From NCBI GenBank assembly GCA_021030905.1, contig JAGFMI010000016.1, positions 124,001-188,000 on the forward strand: 64,000 nt of DNA, given 5' to 3'. This DNA comes from Pyrenula massariospora (lineage: Eukaryota > Ascomycota > Eurotiomycetes > Pyrenulales > Pyrenulaceae). This document shows positions 41,972 to 53,937 of the stretch, one piece after another. A program made the position numbers and the translations under genes. The first letter of the stretch is position 1. Every line of letters starts with the position of its first letter. Under the pieces are notes generated by a model, which worked only from the letters and a program-made list of their open reading frames with translations, made no database searches and was not told the DNA's origin.

Positions 41972-44900
41972 ATGTCTGCTCGCTTTCATTGGGGTCTTCA
42001 AGGGCTCGATGAGGCCAAATTCAGGGCATATACTAACCTTCTCCATCTTCGACACAATGGTCAAGTCCAAGCTCCTTCTATCTCTAGAACAGATCAAATT
42101 GACACGAGTGCCGTTTTGACTGACGATAATGACGACTGCGATGCAAACACTATCATGGCTGAAGAATTAGCCTCTTTTGATGAGAATAGGCTAAAGGAGA
42201 CTTTTCAAGATCGGTTGGCGGAGCTTGTGTCTACTGAGAAAGGTGGTCATCACGTAGTTGCTACTCTCCTCGCACAGCAAGACGGTCAAGCAAAACTGCT
42301 TGTGGCTAAAAACAGGAGATTCAAACAAAAAGATAGGGAATTCCTGGACGGTCTGCAATCAACGTTGAGAGAGATCGCAAGTACCTCTTGTTGGTGCCCA
42401 TGTTTACATACTTGGTGTTATGCTTAGCTAATCTACTTTAGATGATGGAGACGCAAATGAGAGACTATGGCGGGAGCTGATTGCCTATTATGAGCCGAGA
42501 CTTCAGGATCAGATCAGCGAGCTGCGGCAGTGTTTCAAAGCACTGAATGCGACCCTCTGCAATGATCTTACCAAGCGAAGTGAGGAACATTCAAATTTCA
42601 TGTTACTGATCTTGGAGTTCAGGGATGTCATCCTTGGACGTGTAGACCAGTCCGATAGTGAGCGACTTGATCTCCTCGCTAGAATGGCCCACGATATTCG
42701 AACGAGATGCACGCAACAAGACTTCACAGATAACTTCAGCCACCAGAGGAAGAATGCTAAAAAATTATACCTAGCACTCTGCTTCCTTGGGCGATTAAGA
42801 GCAGCGTACTATGTTATAATAAGAGCCGCCGAGCGATTGCCCTCTTTCAAAGACCTCTCAGTTTCTCCGGTAACCTTTGGTCATGACCAAGACGCGGATG
42901 GAGCCGGCAACTCTGAAAAGAAAACGGCACAGAAACCATGCTTTTGGACACTAGCGCAAACCTTAGATTCGCTCCAAGTACCTTTCAATGATAAGCACGT
43001 ACGACTGCTACTTGGACAAGCCTGGAACAAGGGAACTGCGAGTGCTAGACTAAGCAAGAATCAAAAACAGATACCACAAACCCACGTCGAAATCCAATTA
43101 CTTGCATACGCTGCTCAGAACAGGCTCGATGAAAGATCGTCATCTGGGTATATTGGATGTAGCAAGCGTAGCTGCTTCCTATGCTGGACATTTTTGCAAG
43201 CGCACGGGACTTTTCGGACCCGAGGCTGTCATGGAAAGTGTTATAATATCTGGAGGGTTCCAGAGATTCGTGACCTTGATGAAGAAGGCGTTACCCGTCT
43301 CAAGCGCGCTGTTATCTCCACGCAGATGGAGATGGTCAAGATCATCACGTCCCCCCCGAAGTTGCCACTACCTCAAGCAAAAGAATCGACAATTGGCGAC
43401 TCGTCGCTTGCAACTAGAATCAGACTACCAATTGGTGGAGTCGTCCAAGATCTCGCACTAGATCACATTAAGAGGCAGCGAGAAGATCAAATGATACGGA
43501 AATTTGAAAGACTTTCTGATTCTCCGACCAGACCACTTCTTATCGAAGCCTTTACAGACGAAGATAAAGATACGGTTTCCAGCCAGGATCCACTAGAGAA
43601 TAAAGAAACCAATTCTCCTATTGGTTGTGAATTCGACGAGTCTGTCAGAACTTCGCTGCTTCCAACAAAGCCCCGATCTCCTTCTGGTCTATGTTGTACG
43701 TGTTCTGAGGAGACCGCTCGTAGTTGTTCCTACTGTGGAGAGGGTTTCTTCTGCAACACTAGCTGCGAGGAGGAGATGCCACTTGATCACCTCTCTCGGT
43801 GTAACGCCCGAGCAATCACCACCGCAGATATCTTGAACCACGCTGCCCTGATGGATGTGATCCCGGACGATCCCCAGACCCTCGAAGACTACGGTTTCGC
43901 AAATTGTAAGGACTGGATGCAGCAGTCGCATTTGCTCGGCCTCTACAGAGGGCTCCTTTGTTTCCTTGAGGTTCGGCGCGAATCGTTGCATCAATGGAAG
44001 ACGCAAGGTACGCTTGTCGAGAACATTATCAAGACATTTGAAACACGGCCTGTTGGGAGGCGGGGAGGTTATTTTTCTTGGTTCCGCAAACACACGGACC
44101 TCCTCAGTGCATCGAAGAAGCCATCACGACCTGGTGAAGCTCTGGCCGACAAGATGATCGAAGACGCGAGGCTCCAGTTGAGTCCAGAGGAGCGACATAA
44201 GGCCCCCTGGGGTCTTACGCCGCCTACCAAGCGCATCGGTTTCTTGACTTATGCCATTTTCCGCCAATGCTACCATCCTCCCCCAAAACTCAAGAGAGAG
44301 GAATGGTTCCCCTGGTTCGAGTTTGGATTCTGCGTCTGCTCTGATGAACAGGGAGAGCGAAATCTCGGGGGCCTCTACATCATGTTAACGTCCGGGAACA
44401 AATATCACGAGGACTACGACCGAAGCCTCGGAGCGACCTATGGTCCCGTTCCCCAAAGACCCCACTGCACATTCGAAGAGTTCTGGCGTGCCTACGACCG
44501 CGGAACCCTGGTCCAACTCATGGACAAATACGACCTCCGCGAGGAGCATCAGGCAATCCGACATCTCGACACATTCCTCTCCCACGGCCCGCATCGGCCC
44601 CGCCCCTCGGTGTGGAAACTCAAGCACCTCATCGCCTTAGATGATCTGAACTTCCCCCCGGAACTCGCGGCCGCAGCACGTGATTACGGCTTCTCCCTGA
44701 GCATGTCGTTGACCGCGAGGTCGAAACTCACGACCTTCTACCGAGAGTTGTTTCGGAAAGATGATCCAGTTTCGGACTTTGATCCTTTGGAGCTTCATCA
44801 CGCTCGGCAAAAAGGTAGACTGCTTGAGTACGCTCGGGGCCACCTGGGGGAGGTGGACCCGGACGTGGCCACGATGGTGCGGAACCTACCTCGTTCTTAA
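41972..44900 (+). CDS. OTT_1508-like deaminase fused to a MYND zinc finger
   Basis: Two exons (41972-42380, 42442-44900) encode 955 residues, and the join gives LREIANDGDANERLW. The deaminase-fold core lies at about residues 290-420. The zinc and catalytic motif HVE (H351, E353) is followed by CSKRSCFLC (C376, C381, C384), matching H-x-E and C-x2-C of the nucleotide-deaminase superfamily, with the OTT_1508 trait IGCSKRSCFLCWTFL. From residue 554 to 590 comes a complete MYND finger with spacing C-x2-C-x7-C-x2-C-x5-C-x3-C-x7-H-x3-C. The C-terminal 360 residues form a further unrecognised domain (GLLCFLEVRRESLHQW, YGFSLSMSLTARSKL). The OTT_1508 family is proposed to act on nucleic acids or nucleotides. 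MYND fingers bind proline-rich partners. Confidence 0.8.
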
Positions 44901-45364
44901 GGGTTGTGAAAAGTAGCTGGTGGTTGAAGCGTACTAACTTCAAGGTCTGAGCATTCAATGACTACCGCGCTACAAGCTGGCTGAATAAGCAAGATTACAA
45001 ATTAGACGAGATTAAGACTTAGAAACGATTAAAGGACTCAATTCTGGCTGTTGATTAGATGCAAGCGTTTCAGCGTTGCTACCTTGTAGGAAAAGGACAT
45101 AAGATCTAGTAGGCGTCGTGTCACGCACGCCAACCCAGATACGAAATCAACACTAGTGTAAACACAGCGTGCCCAAATAGCGCGCTCAATTCGTGCTGAT
45201 CCAAAATGGATTATCAGATCGTATCTCGGATAACTCCATTTTAATGCACGGAGGAATGATATACGAATCGGAAGCTCGCTCGTGTGCTCGGCTCGCTTAT
45301 CGCGCACGTTGCAGTAATTTATACTTATCTATGGTATGTGCAGATCGGGGTTTGATTATTGCAC
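44901..45364. other. Intergenic DNA left of MITE copy 1
   Basis: About 460 bases between the deaminase stop codon and the first MITE copy. Only short open frames under about 90 codons occur. I see no gene or RNA. Confidence 0.4.
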
Positions 45365-45643
45365 TCGAGGCTGGTGATGCGAGGTCATGACGCATCCAAC
45401 GCAGGTGAGGGTACCTGGCTAGGGCACCCCTGCTAATACTGATTATCGTAGGATTAGCTCCAATAGCTACTCTTATCTTTTGAGACCCTGAGTGCTATCC
45501 GTGCCAACCCTAGGCCGGGTTAGCACGGACCGAGGCAGACTAGTCAAAAAGACCGTCGACATTGTTACCAGCTTAGGGGATACGCTGGATGGGCAGCCAA
45601 TGCTAACAGTTAAGTGCGCCACGACTTCTGACACCTAGCCTCG
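45365..45643. mobile_element. MITE-like element, copy 1 (279 bases)
   Basis: Ends are inverted: the left TCGAGGCTGG and CATGACGCATCCAAC match the reverse complement of the right CCTAGCCTCGA and GTGCGCCACGACTT. Inside, CCGTGCCAACCC and GGGTTAGCACGG form a hairpin at about 45498-45528. There is no coding frame. It ends 38 bases from the stop of the C6 regulator gene. The target-site duplication is not clear. Confidence 0.75.
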
Positions 45644-45681
45644 ACTTCGGGGCGCTGACTGCAGCCCACCAAATAGCGTAC

Positions 45682-47178
45682 CTAGCCCGATAACCCTACA
45701 TCGTGAGTCTGACCACGTAGCCGAGCCAAGGCCTGTCGGAGAACTCTTTCCTGGCCGGCTAGATCGGCCAGGATCAACCTCACCGGCTGGCTGAGAAATA
45801 TTTCCTGGCTATTTTTCTGCCCAAGGGAACGCCGTTGTGGATTTGATTGGGGAGGAGGCGGCGAAGATGACGATGATGTGGTCTTGCTATTTTTGCTATT
45901 GACAGCTTCTGCGCCATGGCTGCTATCGAGTATTCCAACGTATATTGCAAGAAAGTTCCGTATACCCTGATTTACCCGATCGAGCAGGTACGAGACCAGC
46001 TGGGCCTGCAAGACGTTGTCCAACTCTGATTGTGAGAGCGGACCCGAAAAGGTAAGATTTGGGCTTGATACATGATGAGTTGGCGAAAGAGTAGAATCAA
46101 GGCAGATCGGAGAGCGAGACTGAACCCGTTGCTGTTCAAGGAGATCCACGAATTTGATGAAGGTCAGAAGCAGCCGGATGTAGCATGATAGCACAACTAG
46201 AACGGTTGCGCTGTCGTTCGAAGGCCGTGAGCTGACGTTAGCGCCTAATGGCGGGTGAGAGGATGTTCGATGGAGAGCGAGGTCGCCTGGCGGAACATTA
46301 TGCTTATGCCGGCGATGCGCACACAAACAATGTAGAGTCGTCGTCAACGACTGAGACGGAGGCACAAGGCTCCTCGCTTTGGCTGCTATTGACAAACTCC
46401 CGCCGACAACACTACCAATCTGGTCAAGGCTGAGGTTTAGCTGGAGAAGGTCTCTCATCCCATATGTCCCACCACTGACGGGAGGAATTATCGAAGTAGC
46501 CGACGCGTCCTGCAAAAATTCTTCCTTTCCTGGGCCAAAACCGTTTTCTAGACAGGGTGAGCGGCTCTCATCAGTGGAGTGGAGGACCCTATCACCGTTA
46601 GTTTGAAGACCATTGAGCAGGTTGTCCCAGCCATCATCGTGAGCAGAGACATCTAGATATTGTGACTGGCTGTCTTCCACTGCAGAGAAGACATTGGATA
46701 TGTCCAAGCCCACAACCTCCATATGGTCGGGGGTCGGATCCCCTTGATCGAGTGCTACTTGCCCAAACACGTTGGGGAATATCGCCTGTGTTGTTGCAAC
46801 GGTGTCGAACTCCTGGCTTGAAGGTAGGATCGGGAGATCTAGCCATGCGGCAGGCTCTGCGATGGTAGCGCTGTTCCTGATGAAGGAGTTGTCACCGTCT
46901 ATCGGAGTAGGATATACTTCGCTAGCTCGCCTGGAAGGGATTCGGCCTAGTCGTCGGTTTCCGCTTCCGATAGACTGACGCTTGGCGCGATTCCCTGCAA
47001 CTGAATTGGAAGAGGGAGAAGCATAGCTACATACGACACCAGCGCGCTGACATCGCAAACATGGGCTGTTTCTGTTTGAAGGATCTCGCGTGCACCGTAG
47101 TTTCTGTCCATGGCAACGATCGCATGCTTGACGCTCCATCCGTCGTCTGGGGACGGGTGATTGAGGTGAAAGACTCAT
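45682..47178 (-). CDS. Zn2Cys6 transcription factor, AflR-like cluster regulator
   Basis: A single exon encodes 498 residues. The Zn2Cys6 knuckle at about residues 17-50 has spacing C-x2-C-x6-C-x10-C-x2-C-x6-C (ACDRCHGQKLRC and PCLRCQRAGVVC), followed by a linker. The C-terminal part has the AflR-type segment TTLHCLCAHRR and, further on, VLVVLSCYIRLLLTFIKFVDLLEQQ, typical of aflatoxin-regulatory-type proteins. The position at the edge of the PKS-NRPS genes makes it the likely pathway-specific activator. Its targets are inference, because I did not find a repeated CGG-type site in the cluster promoters. An intron cannot be excluded but is not needed. Confidence 0.85.
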   Translation of the reverse strand: MSLSPQSPVPRRRMERQACDRCHGQKLRCTRDPSNRNSPCLRCQRAGVVCSYASPSSNSVAGNRAKRQSIGSGNRRLGRIPSRRASEVYPTPIDGDNSFIRNSATIAEPAAWLDLPILPSSQEFDTVATTQAIFPNVFGQVALDQGDPTPDHMEVVGLDISNVFSAVEDSQSQYLDVSAHDDGWDNLLNGLQTNGDRVLHSTDESRSPCLENGFGPGKEEFLQDASATSIIPPVSGGTYGMRDLLQLNLSLDQIGSVVGGSLSIAAKARSLVPPSQSLTTTLHCLCAHRRHKHNVPPGDLALHRTSSHPPLGANVSSRPSNDSATVLVVLSCYIRLLLTFIKFVDLLEQQRVQSRSPICLDSTLSPTHHVSSPNLTFSGPLSQSELDNVLQAQLVSYLLDRVNQGIRNFLAIYVGILDSSHGAEAVNSKNSKTTSSSSSPPPPQSNPQRRSLGQKNSQEIFLSQPVRLILADLAGQERVLRQALARLRGQTHDVGLSG

Positions 47179-49198
47179 GGTCTGGAAAAACTGTGCAGAC
47201 TGACTATCTTCTTGAATAAAGTTCGGGCTTGCCTCCGGACAGCTCCTCTATTGCTCGTTGATGGAGATAGGTGGGATGTTCCATATTTTCTGTAAAAGAT
47301 CTCGAAGGGCGGCTCATAGCACCTAACCCAAAAACCGGCCGTTTACAAGACACTAAAGATAAACGCGGTCCCTTTTGGCCGGGGAATATAGTTGATGGTG
47401 TGACTCTGGATAATGGCGCTCGTACTACGTTACAGGCCTTTTAAATTTTTTAGTGGATCTTCTGTAATATTGGTTTTTAAGCGTATATATTTCAGAATTA
47501 GTCAGGCCGTCGGGGGCCACCCCGCTGTAAGAACTGTACGTGTGTGTAAAACACAATGATGCAGTGAAGACCGCTAAAATTTAATACGCTTGTGACGAAG
47601 TATTTTACGGTAGTCTACTCAAGCAGGTATTTAGTGAAGGTGGAGCAATATCTAGTACCGAGACGCTTTAGCAATAGTTTAGGCGAAAAGTATTTACCAC
47701 GTCCCTTAAGAAGCCTGGGTAGGTACTTACTTTCTGTGAAACCGGAGCTGGGGCTAAATTGATTTGCACTTCCGAACCAAGTACCTTGAATATGCAGAAG
47801 CTCGTAGAATATGAATGGATCAACGGATTCCATGACGATGAATGATATCAAATATAGAATACGATACACTAGGTAGTGTTGTTCATCTGGTCTTATTCCT
47901 GACCTTTGCACTTTTATTGTTGTTGGGCCATAATACCGAGAAAAGGGAGGCTTGTAGTGTGGTACCTACGTGCCGGAGTGCAAATCGTTTTAGCCCCCAG
48001 TTCTAGAATGTTAGTCGCTGCCAAGAGGTGAAATCAAAGCCTAGACCACATAAGGGCCACCTCGCCTGTACTAAGGTGAGTTTGCGAGGGGAAGTGCTTG
48101 GCCTGTAGTACATCGTAGCTCTGAATACATTGGGGAGGACCTAGTTACCACGCACCCTAAGAAGCCTGCCTGCTACGAGGATCTGCGGGATTTCCATTGA
48201 ATACCGTCCCGAGTGTCAGGCGGGTGAACACCTCGGCGAGTATCTAATTTGGGTAGTCCGTGCTCGCAAGGTCGACCACTCGCTAAATACCGCGTTCAGT
48301 GTGACAGATTTGGGTGGAAGGCGACTTCGACTGGATCCGAATGTGCTACGCTACAATGACAAAGCTCTCAGCATCAGACAAGATAGGAATCGGATGCATG
48401 CATCTCTGTCGTGTCCCGGGCTACCGCAATGTGCCTTGCCCGTTCTGTCGAATGAACGATGCTTCCTTCTGGCGCCAGGCTCGCACGTGGTTGACCCGTC
48501 CCGTTTCAGACCCGCCATTCTTACGACAGCGGGACCTTGAGAACTATCCGTCTCACACACCTACTGCTAGGGTCCATTTGGGGCATTTCCAGATCCGAGT
48601 AAAATGCCAAGTACCCTAGAGCTATGTAAGACTGTGAAACTCCAACGGCCAAGGAAAGCAAACACTAGCGAGATGAATGCTGGACGTGCACGGTTTGCAG
48701 CTCCAGAGGATCGCTGTTGACCTGGGGAGGTGCTCCCGCCGGCACGCTCATCCTCGATCTTGCCGTGAACACTGTTCATCGTCGGCCTCGTCGCGATTGG
48801 ACTCGTTAACAAAACGTGCCCATTGGTAAAGGTAAGCGGGATCAGCTCGAACTCTTAGGTAGCGCATCTCAAATTCCGCTCTAGAAGATCCCGCCCGGCA
48901 TGAGGATCCAAGACGCCATCAATGGAAGAGATACGCAAGAGTCTTCCAGGTATATGAGCCTTGTGGCAGGGCCGGCCTTCAGCTGTTAGCCTTGAATAGC
49001 CGGAGTGAAGCTACGCCGTGATCAGTTTCCAGACTTCACCTGTGTGCAACAATTTACGTACGTAAAGTGACCCCGTGCAGCTCCAAACACGTACTATTTA
49101 CACAAGAATATTCGCCCGAATACGTTGCATGCTTACAACAAGACGTTCTGTTGCTTGTCCACAGTCCCGCCTTGGCTCCTTGAGGACTTCTAACAATA
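47179..49198. other. 2.0 kb gene-free stretch within the cluster
   Basis: Only short overlapping frames (up to 101 codons) occur. AT-rich patches lie at about 47420-47660. It includes the promoters of the C6 regulator and the RTA1-like gene, which read apart. I see no gene. Confidence 0.45.
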
Positions 49199-50252
49199 AT
49201 GAGTTCTCCCAGAGAGACAACACCAGCCTGCGCCTCATATAACCCTAGGCTTGATCCAGGCAACTATGGCTATCTCCCCAGCCTGGCTTGGGGCTCGGTG
49301 TTCTCGGTCGGGTTCGGTTTGATCGTGGTTGGTCATCTCGTCTACATGCTGCGTACTCGTGTGTTTTGGATGATTCTCTTCGCCGTTGGAGCACTGCTAG
49401 AAACGATCGGTTGGGTTGGCCGTGCAGTCGGCTCTCATTGCCCTTACTCACGGTCACTCTTCCTCATGCAGACGGCAACTCTAATTATGGGTAAGTCAGT
49501 CAAGACCAGACCGTCAAGGCGTATCCCATCTGCAGGGCTCGATCCTGAAAATCCTTGCCCGCTGACAGGCGTCAGTATGCGATGTTGCGCTGACACTGCT
49601 AATGTGCCAATGACCAGGCCCCTCGTGGACGCAAGCAGGGATTTACATCACTCTCTGGGTCCTGATTCAGGGCCTGGGCCGACAAACCTCTCCCTTCCCC
49701 CCGACCATGTACCTCTTCGGCTGCTTCCTTGTCGACGTTGTCTGCCTCACCCTCCAGGCCACCGGCGGTGGCTTGGCTGGCCGCGAGTACAACAAAGGAA
49801 TTTCAACACAACCTGGCACCACAACCATGGTCGTCGGCATTATCACCCAGCTCGCCGTTGCCATCGTCTTTTGCTTCCTCTTTGCCATCGTTACCTATCG
49901 CGGTTCGCGTCAACTGAGAACAAAAAGCAACAGAAAATTCCTGCACCTTGCTACCGCATCGGCGATTGCTATTGCCATGATGATCATGCGCAATATTTAT
50001 CGGTCGATCGAGCTTGTGCAGGGCTGGCGGGGATATCTGATCACGCATGAGAAATATGTTCTGGCGCTGGACGCGCTGCCCATGACGATTGCGATGGGGA
50101 TTTATCTCGTTGCCAACCCAGCCATCAACTTAAAGAGGGAGCGTGAAGAGAACATGACGACGACGGAGGAGGAGGACTTGGTGGACGATAGGGATGATAA
50201 TGTGACGGAAATGACGCCGACCCAAAACCTTAACACGGCAGCCAAGAACTAA
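49199..50252 (+). CDS. RTA1-family membrane protein
   Basis: Two exons (49199-49490, 49618-50252; 127-base intron) give 308 residues with about seven membrane spans. The sequence matches the RTA1/RTM1 lipid-translocating exporter-like family: the N-terminal YGYLPSLAWGSVFSVGFGLIVVGHLVYM, then GALLETIGWVGR, then MYLFGCFLVDVVCLTLQATGGG, and the late segment RNIYRSIELVQGWRGYLITHE. RTA1 proteins are linked to resistance to membrane-active compounds. In this cluster it may protect against, or help export, the product. The cytosolic tail is acidic and charged. The family has no proven transport chemistry. Confidence 0.88.
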
Positions 50253-50345
50253 CTACAACGTGGGGGGCGGCACTATCCTAGAAGAACAAGCGTTGTTAGG
50301 GCCGGGATGGCGTCTAACTAAGTAGCGGAGAATTACGCGTGCGAA

Positions 50346-50444
50346 GCGAGGCTGGGTGTCAGCAGTCGTGGCGCATCCAACATGTGCCGGGCAGGCGCCA
50401 ATCTGACAATCAGATGCGCCGCAACTTTCTGACAACCAGCCTCG
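50346..50444. mobile_element. MITE-like element, copy 2 (99 bases, internally deleted)
   Basis: The left arm GCGAGGCTGG-TGTCAG and GTGGCGCATCCAAC is repeated inverted as GATGCGCCGCAACTT and CAACCAGCCTCGA. The ends match those of 45365-45643, but most of the interior is missing. It sits between the convergent stop codons of the RTA1-like and MFS genes. Confidence 0.72.
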
Positions 50445-50578
50445 AAGGCCATCTGTTACGGTCAACAAATGTAGCTGGCATTCTATAGATAAACCCAGGC
50501 ATATAGACGCGAGGCTCCAACTGAAAAATCTTCATGGGCAAACTTTCATCAAGACTGTGACTATCCTAATCGCCATGC

Positions 50579-52444
50579 TCAGGGGATAATCTCTGCATCG
50601 ATCCGGCTCATCGCCGATCCGTCTGGACTGTATTGTTGCGGGCTTGTTTGTTCGCCACCTTCACCAATCGACGGGTAATGTCTTTTCCATGTAAACGCGC
50701 TAACAACCAGGCACACCGCCGCCACGTACGTGCAAACCCTCAGACTGTGCCGGAAAGAGTCTGCATACGCGACACGAACCGCCTCTTGTGCGGCGTCGGT
50801 CAATGAATCCAAAATCCGAGTGTCGCTTTGCAACCCTCGAATCTGCTGCGTCGTCAGGATTCCCTCGAGTGAAGTAGCACACTGCTCATTAAACAGCGCA
50901 TTCGAGGCTGCAACGCCAATACTGCCGCCGAACACCCGAATCTGCGACACGATGCCCTGCGCAACGGCGTGATCCTGCGAGGGCGCCTCCACTGCAGTCA
51001 TGATCGATATGGTGGAGAAAGTAAGGCCGACACCGACTCCGAGGACGACTTGAAACCCGTAACATTTTGGCTCGATGGAGAGTGATGTGCCGAGTGTCGA
51101 CAACAAGCCTGCGCCGAGGAGGATCAGGCTGGAGGCAATGAGGAAAGCGGGGAAGAGGAGCCGCGGGCCGCGGGCGATGGCACCGCCCATGAATGAACCA
51201 AAGCCGGAGGCGCAGAGAAGCGGTAATAGGCGCGTGCCCGCGGCAGCCGGTGACTTGCGGTTGACGATCTGAAAGCGGAGTGGTAGGCTGATGAGGACGA
51301 GGAAGAAGGTGAAGCCAGTGAGCATTGTGGAAAGGATACCAGCTAGCATTGTTCGCCTTGTGACCAGTCTGAATGGGAGCATAGCTGCAATATCGTTTTT
51401 CTTTCCGACAGAGGGCGCCTCATTGCGACGCGCGACGTGGTATTCCCAGGCTAGCAGCAGGAACCAGGAGACGCCGCCGGCGACCAGTGTGCCCAGAACG
51501 ACGGAGCTGTTCCAGGCGTAGGCACCTTGTCCGGCCTCCTGAAGTCCAAAGACCATAAGGACCGAGGCTGCTAGGATAAGGAACGCCCCGAGAAAATCGA
51601 ACGTCTTCCACGGAAGGCGCTCATACGCCTTAATAGGACGATTAGGCCAGCCAAAGAGGAAACACAGGGCCGCTACAAGGCCACATGGGCCACTGTCCAT
51701 CCAAGGCAAATCCATCAGCTTCGAAATGGCAGAGAAGAGAGGAATTCAAATACTACATACTTGATCCAAAAGATCCAACGCCAGGTCACGTAGTCCGTGA
51801 AGAGGCCACCAACAATCGGACCTAAAACACCGGCGACAGCTATAGCGGCTCCAAATAAGGCCGAAACAAACGCAACGATCTGCGCGGTGCTCACCTCGAT
51901 CATCAGAATGAGAGGCAGGGAGTACAGGCCGGCGCCACCAACGCCTTGCAAGGCACGGAAGGCGATGAGTTGATTGATAGTCTGTGCCCAGCCCGCTCCC
52001 AGAGAGAAGGCCACGAAGAGAACAAAAGCGACGAGGACGGCCTCGCGGCGACCGACAAAATCGCTCAGACGCGCAAAGATCCCGGCAAAGCCTAGGTTGG
52101 CTATTTGGTAGGCCAGGATCGCCCAGAACGTATTCCCGAGAGAGTCAAACTCTAGGGCGATGCGGTAGACGGCCGTGGCCATGATAGAAGTATCCATGAG
52201 CGATAGAAACAGACCGAGGAATAGGCTCGACCAGACATGTTAGAATATCATTATCTATATCTGTGTCTTATGGGATGGTTTATAGGTACCTGATCAAGAT
52301 CAAACCTCGTTGCCACTCGTGTAGCCCCTCTATCCGGCCATACTTCGCCGCTTCTTTCTTCTTTTCGCCGACAATATTTGAAGAAGACTTCTCATCCCCG
52401 TGTGCGAGGCCCAGGCTGCTATTTGATGTGTGTTCGTGACTCAT
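50579..52444 (-). CDS. MFS drug exporter (DHA2/TRI12-like)
   Basis: Three exons (52444-52290, 52225-51761, 51692-50579) give 577 residues. The second intron (51760-51693) has a GGACAG acceptor inside the longest apparent frame, so a start at 51715 is wrong. The spliced join gives FWINGPCGLVAALCF, the conserved WIFWIN-P-G signature. Motif A-like FARLSDFVGRREAV and motif C-like AVAGVLGPIVGGLF support an antiporter of 14-span type, and RALQGVGGAGLYSLP matches the family. The likely role is efflux of the cluster product across the plasma membrane. It is divergent from the enoyl reductase gene. Confidence 0.92.
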
Positions 52445-53937
52445 GACGCTTGTTGCGATGTGACGAGTACCTATGGCGGTTCACTGTCTATTAATCCATC
52501 GACGAGCGCATAGCAAAGACGGGAATATCCGGTGAAAGACGAGTGTCGATGGGAGTGCAATCGATGTAGGAGATGATACGGCCTGGGTCAATACCAGCTA
52601 GTGCTAGAGAAGGCGATTCCACTGTCGATTATTTTTGGAACGTGTTGGTCTTTCAGCATTTGTAGGCTGCCTATGGCCGGACTACATGACCTTGACAACG
52701 TCTCAAAAGCTTTTAAACGTCAATTGCACTACGATGTCGATTTCAACTCTGTCCATCGTCATTCGTCGGAGCCTATGACCCCGAAGGCTCGGTTTCGAAC
52801 GGCAAGGTATATTCATAAGGAAGACAGGGGCAGTCTTGGGTAGCAATTACGGCCGTTATGGTAATGCCTATGGTTCCTCTTGTGGACTCCTTGGTATTAA
52901 AATTCGTAGAGGTGCAGGAAGAGCAGAAGTGCCGAAAACGGGTCCAGAATTCGGTGGTACGAGCATCTCGTTTGCTTCCACGGAACCCGGAGCAGACGGC
53001 GACACCATCAGAGCCGCTAATTGAGGGATCCGGACCCTCTGTAGAAGCAACCGTGCACAATGCTAAGATCTCATCATTTGCGAGGAATCTAACATGCACG
53101 TTACTGGCTAGTTAAATTTGAGTAGGTCACAGATTGAGTTGATGCAATTCTTTGTCGTGGTCCTGGTGGGCAACGCGGGTGGAGTGATCAGATTTTCCGA
53201 AAGAGTATTTCAGGGCTTAGGGCTTAGATGGGGGAGCGCCAACGACGCCCAGTGCAGAAGTCGTCGCCAATCCCCTCCAATCGTTACTGCTGGCAGACGT
53301 CTGCCTGTTAATCGGAGCGGCCATGTCTTCCGCTACCAAGCCTCGAAAGGCCCGCTGACCCAGCTCTCACCATTTGCAATCACAGCATATGTCACTACAG
53401 TCATCCTCGTTTCATCACCAGCTCGCTTATTCACCACCCGCCTTAATTGTTCCTGCACACGGCAGATCCTTACCACGGTATCTCTTGGCTTGGAATGAAA
53501 ATGAAAACAACTGCAAGCCTTGAATACCTGCCTCCCGGTCGTTGATTGAGAGACAAATGGCGGCTTACACAGGAGTGCCCAGTGAATGTATTACGGGACA
53601 CCCTGCACCATATGCTTCCAATAAGCCTGTTGAGTTCCTCCAGTTATATTCCTTCGCCATGTATTGTACATTCGGATCTTTTCAGTTTATTCGGTCCATG
53701 CATATCCAATTCTCACACACCCCCTACCGCCGAAGGAGCGCCAGTCTTCAGCCGCCTTCGGTGGTGCAGCTTCGGAGGTAGAATGGCAACCACCGAACGA
53801 TCATGCATGCCGTCGTTTGAATAGGAATCTGTACGAGGCTGCCATGTCAGTTTGCATACGGTCAGTCCAGGTCCAACCCTTTCGCAACTTGAACAGATCT
53901 TGTCTTTCCTCAAAAACCGAACATTACGATCAAGGTC
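52445..53937. promoter_or_regulatory. Long divergent region between exporter and enoyl reductase
   Basis: This 1.5 kb region separates two divergent cluster genes and must contain both promoters. Short open frames occur, but none has a family signature. I could not identify a repeated CGG-type binding site by eye. Confidence 0.45.

Noticed and set aside
51693-51760. Start of the MFS exporter at the Met at 51715
   Set aside because: This stretch is an intron. Splicing from 51761 to 51692 restores the FWINGPCG signature and correct phase.
53118-53498. 126-codon frame between exporter and enoyl reductase
   Set aside because: No motif or homology that I can see. The region is better explained as divergent promoter.
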